64,000 bases of DNA from Paenibacillus tundrae (GCF_036884255.1 NZ_CP145605.1:4836001-4900000); one strand, 5' to 3'; counted from the first letter of the stretch, positions 42,622 through 52,091 are shown. The notes: a model not told the origin generated them from the letters alone. A program made the numbers and translations.

Positions 42622-43944
42622 CTATTGTGCCGTCTCAAGTGAATATCGATTATGCGGAATCGGAAGACCCAGGTTGCCACGCAATGTATCCTGCTCATAT
42701 TCTGTGCGGAATAATCCGCGCTCTTGTAATACCGGAACGACTAGATCCACGAAATCCGCCAAGCCATTTGGAACAACGGTACGAATGTTGAAGCCATCTG
42801 CCGCGCCACCTTCGAACCATTCCTGAATTTGGTCAGCGATTTGCTCGGGTGTACCGATGAAGGATGTTCTTGGCGTTGAAGCAAGCAGAGCTACTTCGCG
42901 TAAGCTCAGTCCTTGCTCACGAGCCTGCTGCTTGATTTTGTCTGTTGTACTGCGGAAGCTGTTGCTGCCCAGATCACCAATATCAGGGAATGGTTCATCC
43001 AGTGGAAATTGGGAGAAATCATAATGCTCAAAGTACCGTCCTAAGTAATTCAGCGCCTGATCAATACTAACCAGTTCAGCGCTCTCTTGATACTTTCGCT
43101 CCGCTTCCTCTTCCGTTCTGCCTACAATAGGCCCAATGCCAGGGAAGATTAGCAGTTCTTCCGGGTTGCGTCCATAAGCTGCTGCTCTTGCCTTCACATC
43201 TTGGTAGAACTCGCGCGCTTCTTCTAACGTCTCATGCCCTGTATAGATCGCATCAGCCGATCGAGCGGCCAGATCCTTACCGGATTCAGAAGAGCCTGCC
43301 TGAAAAATAACCGGTTGTCCTTGCTTGGAACGTGCGACGTTCAGCGGACCTTGAACGGAGAAATGCTTCCCTTTGTGATGCAACGTATGTAACTTCGCCG
43401 GATCGAAGAACACCCCGTTCTCTTTATCCCCGACAAAGGCATCATCCTCCCATGAATCCCACAAACCTTTGACAACTTCGAGATGCTCCTTAGCGATCTC
43501 ATAGCGTAATGCATGATTCGGATGCTCACCTTTGCCAAAATTGAGGGCTGATCCTTCCAACGGTGAAGTCACCACATTCCAGCCTGCACGCCCTTGACTG
43601 ATATGATCCAGTGAAGCAAACTGCCTAGCCACCGTGAACGGCTCACTATATGATGTCGACAATGTGGCTACAAGACCAATGTGAGAGGTTGCTCCCGCCA
43701 GCGCAGATAAGAGCGTTATCGGCTCAAGTCGATTCAGGAAATGAGGATTGGATTTCTCATTAATAAAGAGACCGTCTGCAATAAAAAGCAGATCGAACTT
43801 GCCTTCCTCTGCTTTGAGCGCTTGTTTTTTATAAAAATCCAGGCTTACACTCGCATTAATCGGAATATCCGGATGTCTCCAGAATGAAATGCTATTCCCA
43901 ACTCCGTTTAGATTCGCTCCCAATCTCAACTGTCTTTGCGCCAT
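42622..43944 (-). CDS. LLM-class flavin-dependent monooxygenase (NtaA/SnaA/DszA group)
   Basis: 440 aa cytosolic FMNH2-dependent oxygenase. Family signatures: NGVGNSISFWRHPD, DFYKKQALKAEEGKFDLLFI, SLDHISQGRAGWNVVTSPLE, GQPVIFQAGSSESGKDLAAR, and GTPEQIADQIQEWFEGGAAD. Members oxidise chelators, thiophenes, sulfonates or similar small molecules; the substrate is not readable here. ATG 43944 has GGGAGGG 7 nt upstream. It follows an MFS gene by 13 nt, and the pair may handle uptake or export of one compound. Confidence 0.92.
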   Translation of the reverse strand: MAQRQLRLGANLNGVGNSISFWRHPDIPINASVSLDFYKKQALKAEEGKFDLLFIADGLFINEKSNPHFLNRLEPITLLSALAGATSHIGLVATLSTSYSEPFTVARQFASLDHISQGRAGWNVVTSPLEGSALNFGKGEHPNHALRYEIAKEHLEVVKGLWDSWEDDAFVGDKENGVFFDPAKLHTLHHKGKHFSVQGPLNVARSKQGQPVIFQAGSSESGKDLAARSADAIYTGHETLEEAREFYQDVKARAAAYGRNPEELLIFPGIGPIVGRTEEEAERKYQESAELVSIDQALNYLGRYFEHYDFSQFPLDEPFPDIGDLGSNSFRSTTDKIKQQAREQGLSLREVALLASTPRTSFIGTPEQIADQIQEWFEGGAADGFNIRTVVPNGLADFVDLVVPVLQERGLFRTEYEQDTLRGNLGLPIPHNRYSLETAQ

Positions 43945-43957
43945 ATCGAAGCCCTCC

Positions 43958-45184
43958 CTATAATTTGTTAAGCGTTGTCTCACCATCACTTGTCATAACC
44001 TTCCGGATAGCTCCTTGCTTGAACTCCTTCGCCCTAACCACCCAAGCCGCAGTAAGCAGTACAATTCCCGTGAGTAGGAATATAAAAGGAATACCTGTCC
44101 ACCCTCCCAGAAAGCCACCGAGAAGTGGCCCTAGTACAATACCGAACTGGCTTGCACTCTGACTTAAGCTAACGGCTCTACCTCGAAATTCCTTAGCTGC
44201 ATATTGAATAATGAGTGCATTAAGAGCCGGGTACACGGCCGCGAAGAAGAGCCCATACACAAACCGCAGACTACCGAAATAAATAAGATTTGTCGCAGTC
44301 AACTGCAATAGACTACCGATGCCTCCACCCAGCAGACCGATAAACAACGTTTTCTCGTATCCAATCCTTCCACCGATGCGTCCCCAGCGAGGCCCCATAA
44401 TAACCGTTGCTATACCAATTGCGGAGAAGACAATCCCGGCACTAAGTGTCGCACGGCTGACATCCCCACCAATCTGCACAACGTACAGCGTCAGCACGGG
44501 TTCAATAATTAACACTGAAGTAGAGACGAGCAAAATCAGCCCATAGATTCGCATTAGACCTGGTGTGCTCACTGCTTGCTTTACATCATCTAGAATGCTG
44601 GAACGAGCGATGTTGCGAGGCTCTCGTGATTCCTTAACACCCAGCACCATGAGAGCAGATAGCAGTGTAATAATCCCTGAGGCAATGAAGCATCCACGCA
44701 GACCTACCCATTGACTAAGAATTCCACCTGCCAACGGACCAAGAATACTTCCAGCGGCTGTAGCTGTTGAGATGACTCCTAGTGCATAACCCACATGTTT
44801 CTCTGGCGTGTTGGTACCAACCAGCGTTAGGGATGCCGGATTGAACCCAGCCATCAGTCCCTGAAAGACCCGAACAGCTATAAAGGTAAAGGGATCGTAT
44901 ACCCAATAGTTGGCTAAATGTGCCATCGCGAGACCGACCCCTGAGCGAATCAGCATCAGCTTGCTGCCGTATCTGTCCGCTAGTGATCCCCAGAATGGGG
45001 CACAGAGTCCACTGATTAGAAAGCTAATGGAGATGGCGATGCCTGCCCAGACCTCCACCCCCTGCTGGATACCAAGATCATTTTGCAGAAACAGTGGAAA
45101 GAAAGGGACAGATAAGGTGTATGCCATATGATTGAAGAACAAACCCAGCCACAGAATATACAGATTCCGTTTCCAATGAACCAT
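43958..45184 (-). CDS. MFS drug-type exporter (DHA1 family)
   Basis: 408 aa, 12 membrane segments. MFS motif A LADRYGSKLMLI, motif C-like LGVISTATAAGSILGPLAGG (antiporter motif of drug exporters), and a matching LGPLLGGFLGG in the second half. ATG 45184 preferred over 45190 because GAGGA lies 6 nt before it. Upstream partner of the flavin monooxygenase in the same operon. Confidence 0.88.
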   Translation of the reverse strand: MVHWKRNLYILWLGLFFNHMAYTLSVPFFPLFLQNDLGIQQGVEVWAGIAISISFLISGLCAPFWGSLADRYGSKLMLIRSGVGLAMAHLANYWVYDPFTFIAVRVFQGLMAGFNPASLTLVGTNTPEKHVGYALGVISTATAAGSILGPLAGGILSQWVGLRGCFIASGIITLLSALMVLGVKESREPRNIARSSILDDVKQAVSTPGLMRIYGLILLVSTSVLIIEPVLTLYVVQIGGDVSRATLSAGIVFSAIGIATVIMGPRWGRIGGRIGYEKTLFIGLLGGGIGSLLQLTATNLIYFGSLRFVYGLFFAAVYPALNALIIQYAAKEFRGRAVSLSQSASQFGIVLGPLLGGFLGGWTGIPFIFLLTGIVLLTAAWVVRAKEFKQGAIRKVMTSDGETTLNKL

Positions 45185-45275
45185 CGACATTCCTCATATT
45201 CAATAATTCCCATATAAAAAGTAGGTTATAAAGTATATTAGAATATCCCATCGTGAATGTATAATAGAAAAGTTC

Positions 45276-45313
45276 AATAGACCCATTCAACAATTAAATG
45301 AATGGATCTATAT
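45276..45313 (-). terminator. Hairpin downstream of the GNAT gene
   Basis: ATAGACCCATTCA pairs with TGAATGGATCTAT around a 9-nt loop. T-rich DNA follows only loosely on the minus strand; a moderate terminator between the GNAT and MFS genes. Confidence 0.5.
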
Positions 45314-45327
45314 TCCGTTTAACATAT

Positions 45328-45789
45328 TTAATGATTATGATTAGACTCCTGTGGAACTAGCTTGGACATAAACACGTCAACTTCATCTTCCGTATCCAGA
45401 ACAAACCCAAGACGCTCATACAATCGCCGCGCTGGACTTCCTTGCAACACATTTAAGGTAACTCGTTTGCCCCGAATCTCTTCCCGATCCAGTAACATGT
45501 TCAGCACCTGCGTTCCAATTCGTTTGCCCTGATAGTCTGGATGAATATAAAAGTGTTCTAACAAATATTCCTCTGCTCTAGGCTTAAATGCAATACATCC
45601 TACCATAGAGCCTTCAGCTTCAATAATCCACGTATAGTCGGGATCGAATGTTGTACGGAAACGTTCACGTACCCTCACCTCATCATATCTCCCTAACCGC
45701 GTTAGATCATCGTACAGAACCAAGGCTCTTAATTCTGCAAGCTGTTCCTGGTCTTCCTGATGTGATTGTCGCATCGTAACTGGAACCAC
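45328..45789 (-). CDS. GNAT-family N-acetyltransferase
   Basis: 153 aa with the acetyl-CoA fold: WIIEAEGSMVGCIAF, LEHFYIHPDYQGKRIGTQVL (the Q/RxxGxG/A loop is QGKRIG), LNVLQGSPARRLYERLGF. I choose GTG 45789, with AGAGAGGGG 7 nt upstream; this gives the normal GNAT length. The frame stays open upstream to 46038, but that 83-residue extension is AT-rich, has no ribosome site, and overlaps the ArsR control region. Substrate unknown. Confidence 0.85.
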   Translation of the reverse strand: MVPVTMRQSHQEDQEQLAELRALVLYDDLTRLGRYDEVRVRERFRTTFDPDYTWIIEAEGSMVGCIAFKPRAEEYLLEHFYIHPDYQGKRIGTQVLNMLLDREEIRGKRVTLNVLQGSPARRLYERLGFVLDTEDEVDVFMSKLVPQESNHNH

Positions 45790-45974
45790 CTCAACACCCC
45801 TCTCTAGAACCTCACTATACATCTTCGAAAACAAAGTTACCTTCATTTTTTTGCTTACTAGGACAACAAAGTCATTGAATGAACTATAAGTATTCCCATT
45901 AAGCTGCTTCTCGTAAGTAAAGTACTCTTCATTTACGTAGGAAAATGTGGGAGAGAACCGTTGAAATATTTGTG

Positions 45975-46036
45975 TTGTAACAAACATAATCGTTCGTATA
46001 TAATAAAACAAATTACTAGTTCTATAAATATAGAAC
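45975..46036 (+). promoter_or_regulatory. Promoter and palindromic operator of the ArsR-type gene
   Basis: -35 TTGTAA (45975-45980), spacer 18, -10 TATAAT (45999-46004). At 46019-46036, GTTCTATA-N2-TATAGAAC is a perfect 18-bp palindrome between promoter and ribosome site, the expected position for an autoregulated ArsR-type repressor. Confidence 0.75.
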
Positions 46037-46085
46037 AAAAATAGAAAGATAGATTACATACTGAAAGGAAAGGAAGTGTACAACT

Positions 46086-46991
46086 ATGAACTATCAAGTG
46101 GAGGTTGATTTTGCACCCATTTATGAATGTGTAAGCAGTCTGTCCGCTTTTATGGGTAAACAAAATCATTCAGCTCTCGATGCTGGAAAACTGTGGATTC
46201 GTGATGTACAGGATCAATTTGCACCAGCCAAGCTACAAAACATGAGAGATACGATGAAAGCTACAGACAACTTCAGTCTTGCACCATACATATGGCATTG
46301 CCCTGGGGATCGCTCGGTTCATGGCTTTTTGGATTGGCTTGAAGGTTTGTCTTCGGGACAGTTGTATGATATCGCTGCTGGCTTGAAATTGTCTGTACCC
46401 TCTAATCTGCCCGATCTGCGCAGCCGGACATCTGAAGCCATACGGGAATGGAATGAACACTACTTTAAGAACATCGATCCAGCCATTATCGAAGGTCTCT
46501 CGTACGAGGCAAAGACTAGACGTGCCCGTTTACAGGGAGGTAATGACCAAGAGGTCTATGAACAAGCTACACAGGGTATGCGAATCTATCCTAACGGTGT
46601 GCTGAACAAGATCATTCTTATCCCTCAATACCATGCGCGTCCATTTGTCACCTCAGCAATCTTTGACGAGATCATCTTCACCAGTTACTCGTGTGACATT
46701 CTTCCCACCGAACCGGGAAGACCCAACCCTGGATTACTGCGTCTAACCCGTGCACTATCGGATGAAACTAGATTGTTCATTTTACGATTACTGGCGGATA
46801 AGCAATTGACGTTTACTGAGATTGTACGCGAGGTAGGACTATCGAAGAGCACGATACATTACCATCTCATTGCTTTGCGAGCAGCCGGACTAATTATCGT
46901 ACATTATGACCACAAGAACACGGAATATAGCCTGCGCTTGGAAGCTCTGAACAACCTCCCACAGCAGATTGGAGCTTATATTGGAAGCTGA
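46086..46991 (+). CDS. ArsR-type HTH regulator with N-terminal DUF5937-like domain
   Basis: 301 aa. Residues about 1-195 form a domain seen fused to ArsR HTHs (opening YQVEVDFAPIYECVSSLSAF); residues 215-295 are the winged HTH (LTRALSDETRLFILRLLADK, LTFTEIVREVGLSKSTIHYH, LRAAGLIIVHYDHKNTEYSL). There is no metal-binding CxC pattern in the usual helix, so a metal ligand is doubtful. AAAGGAAAGGAAG precedes the ATG. It precedes an MFS exporter by 56 nt; together they look like a self-regulated efflux unit. Confidence 0.87.
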   Translation: MNYQVEVDFAPIYECVSSLSAFMGKQNHSALDAGKLWIRDVQDQFAPAKLQNMRDTMKATDNFSLAPYIWHCPGDRSVHGFLDWLEGLSSGQLYDIAAGLKLSVPSNLPDLRSRTSEAIREWNEHYFKNIDPAIIEGLSYEAKTRRARLQGGNDQEVYEQATQGMRIYPNGVLNKIILIPQYHARPFVTSAIFDEIIFTSYSCDILPTEPGRPNPGLLRLTRALSDETRLFILRLLADKQLTFTEIVREVGLSKSTIHYHLIALRAAGLIIVHYDHKNTEYSLRLEALNNLPQQIGAYIGS

Positions 46992-47047
46992 ATTCAAGCA
47001 ACTTCCTCTGTACAAATGGCTTGATTCTACTCTGCGGAGGAACCTAT

Positions 47048-48280
47048 ATGCTTAAGCGAAGTTATTATGGTTTATTAGCTACAGTTACACTCAGTTCTCT
47101 CGGTGATGTGTTTGGTCTGCTGGCTATGGAATGGCTGGTCTATGAGTTAACTGCCTCGAAGCTAGCTATGGGAGCTATGGCACTCAGCTTCAGCATTCCC
47201 GAGGTAGCCTTCAGGTTGCTTGGATCGCCCTTATCCGACCGTCTGCATCGTGGAAAGTTTATGGCGGGACTAGCGTCAGTAAGGTTACTGGCTCTATTGC
47301 TACCACTGAGTATGGGGATCACAGGACAATTGCAACTCTGGCATCTGTTCGTTGCCGCAGCGCTCAGCGGAGCCTGTTCCGCCCTATTTATGCCCACAGC
47401 CATGGCTGTTGTACCCGGTGTCGCTGGTGAACATAAACTGTTACGTGCATTTGCAGTCATTGATGGTTGTCGGAACGCCGCTGCTTTGCTGGGGCCAGCC
47501 ATCGCCGGAGCGCTAACGGCTGCCGCTGGTGCATTGCCTACCCTTGGTATCAACGCGATATGTTACCTTGCAGCGATTACTGCCCTGCTCTATCTGCCCA
47601 CTATGCAGAAACCAGCAGCATCACGAGTCACCTTCTCCCTTCAAGCTTATGTTCGAGATATTGGAGAAGGCTTCTCATTCTATCGGAGATTCCCAGCGAT
47701 GCTCTCGATCATGCTGATGGTTTCCATCAGCAACATGTCGTCCGTTGCCATCTGGACGATGATGATTCCTTTTGTCCGCGAAGTGCTGCACCGAGATGCT
47801 GCCGCTATGGGAACACTGACTACTGCTTCGGCATTTGGCACACTCCTAGGGCTAGCCGTTATCTCATGGATCGGTGAGATTAAGAAAAGACGAACCGTCA
47901 TGCTGTGTAGCCTAGCAGTCATTGGGCTTTGTAATGCCTTATTAGGATTATTTCCGAGTTACCCATTTGCACTTATTGCCTTATGTGCCGCAGGAGTGGC
48001 GGGTCCCTTCTTCGGTTCTCTCAGCTCTTCGTTACACGGGACACTTGTACCTAGCTCCATGCAAGGTCGGGTCAATTCTATTCGTTTCTTAATTGGTGGC
48101 GGACTTCAACCCGTGGGAGCTTTTGCAGGTGCGGCCGTTGCCGAAATGTATGGTATACCCTTCTTATTTGTATCTCTCGGACTTCTTCCTTTCATCTGCT
48201 CTATAGTTGCTATATTTCTCCCAAACCTGAAACATTTGAACGGTGATCTTTCTACTCTACAGCATAAACCTTTGAATTAA
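47048..48280 (+). CDS. MFS exporter co-regulated with ArsR-type gene
   Basis: 410 aa, about 12 membrane segments. LLGSPLSDRLHRGKFMAGLA is the MFS motif A; LLGPAIAGALTAAAGALPTL and the C-terminal LIGGGLQPVGAFAGAAVAEM fit the MFS_3 (macrolide/bacillibactin-exporter-like) group. ATG 47048 with GCGGAGGA 6 nt upstream. Likely drug or natural-product efflux, induced through the ArsR-type protein. Confidence 0.88.
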   Translation: MLKRSYYGLLATVTLSSLGDVFGLLAMEWLVYELTASKLAMGAMALSFSIPEVAFRLLGSPLSDRLHRGKFMAGLASVRLLALLLPLSMGITGQLQLWHLFVAAALSGACSALFMPTAMAVVPGVAGEHKLLRAFAVIDGCRNAAALLGPAIAGALTAAAGALPTLGINAICYLAAITALLYLPTMQKPAASRVTFSLQAYVRDIGEGFSFYRRFPAMLSIMLMVSISNMSSVAIWTMMIPFVREVLHRDAAAMGTLTTASAFGTLLGLAVISWIGEIKKRRTVMLCSLAVIGLCNALLGLFPSYPFALIALCAAGVAGPFFGSLSSSLHGTLVPSSMQGRVNSIRFLIGGGLQPVGAFAGAAVAEMYGIPFLFVSLGLLPFICSIVAIFLPNLKHLNGDLSTLQHKPLN

Positions 48281-48310
48281 GTTCGTATAACAAAGCGAAA
48301 AACACATTAA

Positions 48311-48357
48311 AAAACACTTAAACGTTTCCTTCCAAGGACGACGCTTTAAGTGTTTTG
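48311..48357 (+). terminator. Terminator after ArsR-MFS unit
   Basis: AAAACACTTAAACG pairs with GCTTTAAGTGTTTT around an 18-nt loop containing an inner CCTT/AAGG; T-rich DNA follows. Confidence 0.75.
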
Positions 48358-48402
48358 GTGTTTTGGTGTATTTTTGTTTCGGAATGTTGCAAGCCGAGAG
48401 TT

Positions 48403-48933
48403 CTAATAGTCGTCCTCTTCTTCCTCTAAACATAGCTCCAAAAACGCAAATAATCCCGGAGCCTCAACCGAACGTTTACCCCAATCATGCCAGAAATACA
48501 GGACTTGTCCCACATTTCCCGAAGATGCAGGATCCGTGTCCAGACATAGATAATCTCCCCCACCATTCTCTGCAATAGGAATCCATTTGGCGTTCCAAAG
48601 CAGTGGTTTAATCGCATCATCCATGTCTGCTTCCAACTCATCAGGTTCGAATTCCTCCTGAAGAAAAGCCCAATTCTCCTTCACTTGCGCAAGAGGGGTT
48701 AGCGTTAGGTTTCTGACAAAAGCAGCTCCGTCGATGTCCCATATCTGTCCATCATGGATACGATATAATGCCTTCATCTCTTCTGGCAATATCACACCCA
48801 ACTCGTTCTCTACAGAACGAAAATCTGCCTCTGTCGCTCCCGGCTGGAGATGAAGTGCCACTTCAAAGCTCGGATCAACGCTTGTCCCTTTGGCAATGAT
48901 ACGTTGCCACAATTGTTCAGCATGCCTACTCAT
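48403..48933 (-). CDS. SMI1/KNR4-family (SUKH) protein
   Basis: 176 aa. ATEADFRSVENELGVILPEE, ALYRIHDGQ, WIPIAENGGGDYLCLDTDP and VGQVLYFWHDWG are the SUKH core; these cytosolic proteins commonly act as immunity proteins against polymorphic toxins, though many are orphans. ATG 48933 chosen with AAGGAGG 12 nt upstream; longer upstream frame rejected. It follows, by 52 nt, a 307-aa protein that may be its partner. No toxin domain seen nearby. Confidence 0.85.
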   Translation of the reverse strand: MSRHAEQLWQRIIAKGTSVDPSFEVALHLQPGATEADFRSVENELGVILPEEMKALYRIHDGQIWDIDGAAFVRNLTLTPLAQVKENWAFLQEEFEPDELEADMDDAIKPLLWNAKWIPIAENGGGDYLCLDTDPASSGNVGQVLYFWHDWGKRSVEAPGLFAFLELCLEEEEDDY

Positions 48934-48985
48934 TCCACGCCTCATCCTCCTTATACATGGGTCACCTCTGCTGGAGATGCAAAGG

Positions 48986-49909
48986 CTACACTTCTCGTTT
49001 CTCCTCTGGCGTATATATAATTCGCTGATAATCCATATCCCGGCTATCCATATCGCCCAAGTACATCCGTTGGTGCTCGGGTACCCGTTCATATTTTTCC
49101 TTCAGCACAGCTCGGTTGAATTCACTCGGATCTTGCAGATACATGTGGTACGCATGTCGACATGCTTCAAATGTGGTCTGTTCTCCTGTTAACTTCTTAT
49201 GCATATCCAGCAGTTCCTGGTACTTATCCTCAACATTCTCGGCATATTGCTCTTCTGAGAACGTCACTTCGCCCAGATCCATTATCCGAATAGCTACCGG
49301 GCGATCAATCGTCGTAAAGAAGGTTCCATCCTGAAACCACGTTGCTAATTCATCTATAGCCATCTCGACATACTCGGGCAACTGATAGATCGCCACCTTA
49401 CCATTCTCATACACCACCAGATGAACCAGGTAATGCTGTCCTTCGTATTTCATGAAAATAGAGAAGCCATCGCCCTGAATCGTCTCATAGAACAGTTCCT
49501 GCACTACTGCAAAATCAACCGCTTGAGGCGAATATGACACCCTTCTATTCTCCTTCAGTTGTTGTAGACGTGGCGTGACTTCGAATATATTACGAAATTC
49601 GGGATTAAGCGCTCTGATCTTACGCTCAATATGTTCATAATAACTGCTATTGTTATGCGTCCAGTTCGCTTGCTCCACTCGGTAAGCACCTAATCCATGG
49701 ATGGAGATCGTCTCTCCAACAGGTACATCAGGGCCTAACCAATACTTCTCGATTTTCTGCTTCAGCTCTTTCAGATCAACCAGTTCCCAGCAATTAATCA
49801 TGCCGTCTTCATAAATCTGCACAGGTATGAGAAAATGATGTCCGCCATTATGTATGATGCCAGGTGTTGTTGTGCCTTCAATCTGCTTTGTTCTTCTAAT
49901 GTTCTGCAC
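48986..49909 (-). CDS. Uncharacterised protein upstream of SUKH gene
   Basis: 307 aa, no recognised catalytic motif, no signal peptide or membrane segment. It appears to contain two related beta-rich modules: HFLIPVQIYEDGMINCWELV and HYLVHLVVYENGKVAIYQLP, each followed by a helical part, then a C-terminal helical segment ending YTPEEKREV. GTG 49909 has GAGG 8 nt upstream. Same operon as the SMI1/KNR4 gene. The internal duplication suggests a repeat-built binding protein; function not assignable. Confidence 0.65.
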   Translation of the reverse strand: MQNIRRTKQIEGTTTPGIIHNGGHHFLIPVQIYEDGMINCWELVDLKELKQKIEKYWLGPDVPVGETISIHGLGAYRVEQANWTHNNSSYYEHIERKIRALNPEFRNIFEVTPRLQQLKENRRVSYSPQAVDFAVVQELFYETIQGDGFSIFMKYEGQHYLVHLVVYENGKVAIYQLPEYVEMAIDELATWFQDGTFFTTIDRPVAIRIMDLGEVTFSEEQYAENVEDKYQELLDMHKKLTGEQTTFEACRHAYHMYLQDPSEFNRAVLKEKYERVPEHQRMYLGDMDSRDMDYQRIIYTPEEKREV

Positions 49910-50146
49910 TTAAGATACCTCACTTTCATGAATCTTCACGTTCCCATATCCTACAACTGTACAATAAGAGAAACGAAAACACGAGAGAACTTCCGCCCAT
50001 CTTTTGCTACGCAATTGGACTCATCCTTTATGAAACTTTCAAAAAATTTGCACATAAAAGCATTGCCCAGACAGATTCAGCTCTATCTTGAACAATGCTC
50101 CTATGATCACCAACTTGCAATATTAGGAGAGATGCTGCTCTTCCGA

Positions 50147-50965
50147 TTACATCTCTTGCAGAATACCTTTGACAAGCCCCGTGAACGTTGTTTTTACTTT
50201 GGCAGCTACTTCAATGACTTCTTCATGATTAAGCGGCTGATCTAGAATGCCGCAGGCCATATTAGTGAGACAAGAAATACCCAACACTTTCATGCCCCCA
50301 TGAACCGCAATAATAGCTTCAGGCACAGTCGACATCCCTACTGCATCTGCACCCATCGTACGAATCATGCGAATCTCCGCTGGTGTCTCATAAGCCGGTC
50401 CACTCCACCAAGCATAGACACCTTGCTGCAAGCTAACTTTCTGCTCATCTGCAACACGAAGCGCAATGCTGCGCAGCTCTGGATTGTATACCTGGGACAA
50501 GTCTGGAAAGCGTGTGCCCAGTTCTGGATTGTTTGGCCCCATCAGCGGATTGTTACCTACCAGGTTAATATGATCTGTAATGATCATAAGCTGTCCTGGT
50601 TCAAAGCTTGTATTGATCGCGCCACAAGCATTGGTGATAATCAATTGCTCTACACCTAATGCTTTCATCATACGTACCGGGAACGTCACTTCCTCCAGTG
50701 TAAAGCCTTCATAATAATGAAGACGTCCCTTCATCGCAACAACGGTTTTGCCCATTAGTTCTCCAATGACCAATTCGTTGGCATGACCCACAGCCTCGGA
50801 TTTAGCAAAGTATGGAATTTCACTATACGGAATAACCGTTGCGTTCTGAATTTCGTCTGCGAGAGCGCCAAGTCCTGAACCCAGTATCATACCTACAGTT
50901 GGCTTGGAGCTGGTTCTGCTTAATATGTAATCTCTAGCTTCTTGAATATGTGCAGTTTGATGCAT
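50147..50965 (-). CDS. punA: Purine nucleoside phosphorylase (class I)
   Basis: 272 aa trimer-type PNP that splits inosine/guanosine with phosphate, in purine salvage. Phosphate-binding GSGLGALADEI near residue 30, GRLHYYEG (phosphate/ribose), LIITNACGAIN, then AWWSGPAYETPAEIRMIR and GADAVGMSTVPEAIIAVHGG with the purine-site Glu and Asn of CLTNMACGI. AGGAGG-type site precedes the ATG. Single gene, intact and of normal length. Confidence 0.95.
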   Translation of the reverse strand: MHQTAHIQEARDYILSRTSSKPTVGMILGSGLGALADEIQNATVIPYSEIPYFAKSEAVGHANELVIGELMGKTVVAMKGRLHYYEGFTLEEVTFPVRMMKALGVEQLIITNACGAINTSFEPGQLMIITDHINLVGNNPLMGPNNPELGTRFPDLSQVYNPELRSIALRVADEQKVSLQQGVYAWWSGPAYETPAEIRMIRTMGADAVGMSTVPEAIIAVHGGMKVLGISCLTNMACGILDQPLNHEEVIEVAAKVKTTFTGLVKGILQEM

Positions 50966-51093
50966 GGATGGATTCCTCCTGATGATAATAATTTACGTAA
51001 TCAAGTTACGATACCTCAAGTGTAATCAACTACAGAGTTGATGTAAATGGAAGCTCGCAAAGTAACCTCCCCGTGACACTTGTACTAATCCAT

Positions 51094-51423
51094 TTAGGGT
51101 TTGGCTCCCGACTTCAATGCTCGGAAATATTCCTGCAAGAGCTCATCGAAGTCAACTTCATTATCATGGTCACTCTTCTCCACATACTTCCACAAGATCA
51201 GTTCTTCTGTCTCAATATTCAAGACCTCATATTCCATCTGTCTCGATTCCCAGACAGTCACTTGACCCATAGCAAGTCTCGACTCATGTCTGAATCCTGT
51301 GGAAGGATCAAATATGAGCCGTTCATCTACATCATCCTTTTGAACCTGTTCCGTCCTGATCTGCTCGGATTGCAGCGCAACTGCTCGGCGCTTAGCCCAA
51401 TGTTCGAAACGATGTCGAAGCAA
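51094..51423 (-). CDS. Small cytosolic protein of unknown function
   Basis: 109 aa, charged, no membrane segment. I start at TTG 51423, the in-frame start with AGGAGG 11 nt upstream; GTG 51435 directly after that site is too close. Contains SRLAMGQVTVWESRQMEYEV and an acidic C-terminus (DHDNEVDFDELLQEYFRALK). No family recognised. A plus-strand frame (51073-51591) covers it but has no ribosome site. Confidence 0.5.
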   Translation of the reverse strand: MLRHRFEHWAKRRAVALQSEQIRTEQVQKDDVDERLIFDPSTGFRHESRLAMGQVTVWESRQMEYEVLNIETEELILWKYVEKSDHDNEVDFDELLQEYFRALKSGAKP

Positions 51424-51489
51424 GTGACAACACACCTCCTTGGGGATGCAAAATATCGACCCATATATGGTCAGTCATCTTCGTTTATT

Positions 51490-51849
51490 TTACTCCACAT
51501 AGATCGTCTCTTCCTGATCTCGGTTCCACTGAATATGAACAGGGATCGGAAGCGTCTCAGATTCATAATCATTCGAATCACTCTTAAATGAAATTTCCTT
51601 ATAAGGCGCATTAAGCTTCTCCATTGAACCACTCGGTGAAATCGCCTGTCCAGCAAACTGATAACGAACATTTCTCGGCTGATCTTCTTCCCCTATGTAT
51701 CGGATTACGAAGCTTATAGGGCCATTCTTATTTTCACTACTAACACTCACATTCCAGTTCACACTTTCTCCATGAAGCGATAGCTTATTACTAGAGCATC
51801 CTAGCAACAAGAGCAACATCATTAGGATAGGCAAGATTCTTTTTCTCAT
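51490..51849 (-). CDS. Small lipoprotein of unknown function
   Basis: 119 aa. Signal MRKRILPILMMLLLLLGC with lipobox cysteine at 18; the mature domain is a beta-rich fold (SVNWNVSVSSENKNGPISFV, ETLPIPVHIQWNRDQEETIY). ATG 51849 with AGGAGG 9 nt upstream; the longer frame is rejected. Probably outside the membrane, co-transcribed with the gene at 51094. No family recognised. Confidence 0.65.
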   Translation of the reverse strand: MRKRILPILMMLLLLLGCSSNKLSLHGESVNWNVSVSSENKNGPISFVIRYIGEEDQPRNVRYQFAGQAISPSGSMEKLNAPYKEISFKSDSNDYESETLPIPVHIQWNRDQEETIYVE

Positions 51850-51997
51850 AGATTGTTTCCTCCTGAGCTGTGAAAGGATAATCATTCATATAAAATTTTA
51901 CCATATTATCCATGCATAAGGCATACTCACTATACTTTTGTTCCAAATTGCATGAGCTGTCTTCGTCCATTAATCAATATAGAAACTACATAAGCTC

Positions 51998-52032
51998 AAA
52001 AAAACCGGTCATCCCATGACCGGTTTCATTCT
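51998..52032. terminator. Terminator between lipoprotein gene and LplC operon
   Basis: Stem AAACCGGTCAT / ATGACCGGTTT with loop CCC, A-run before and T-rich after. On the minus strand it follows the permease operon end (52092). Confidence 0.85.
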
Positions 52033-52091
52033 ACTACTATTCTTTTGCTACAACTTCTTCAAATCGCCTGTATTTTCACGTTGACGCTCGA

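Noticed and set aside
45790..46038. 83-residue N-terminal extension of the GNAT frame
   Set aside because: AT-rich, no ribosome site, overlaps the ArsR promoter and operator; GTG 45789 has a good site and gives normal GNAT length.
49835..50245. 136-aa plus-strand frame
   Set aside because: Runs over the ends of two minus-strand genes, no ribosome site, no family-like pattern.
51073..51591. 172-aa plus-strand frame
   Set aside because: Longer than the genes it covers, but lacks a ribosome site, while the minus-strand genes have AGGAGG sites and a lipobox.
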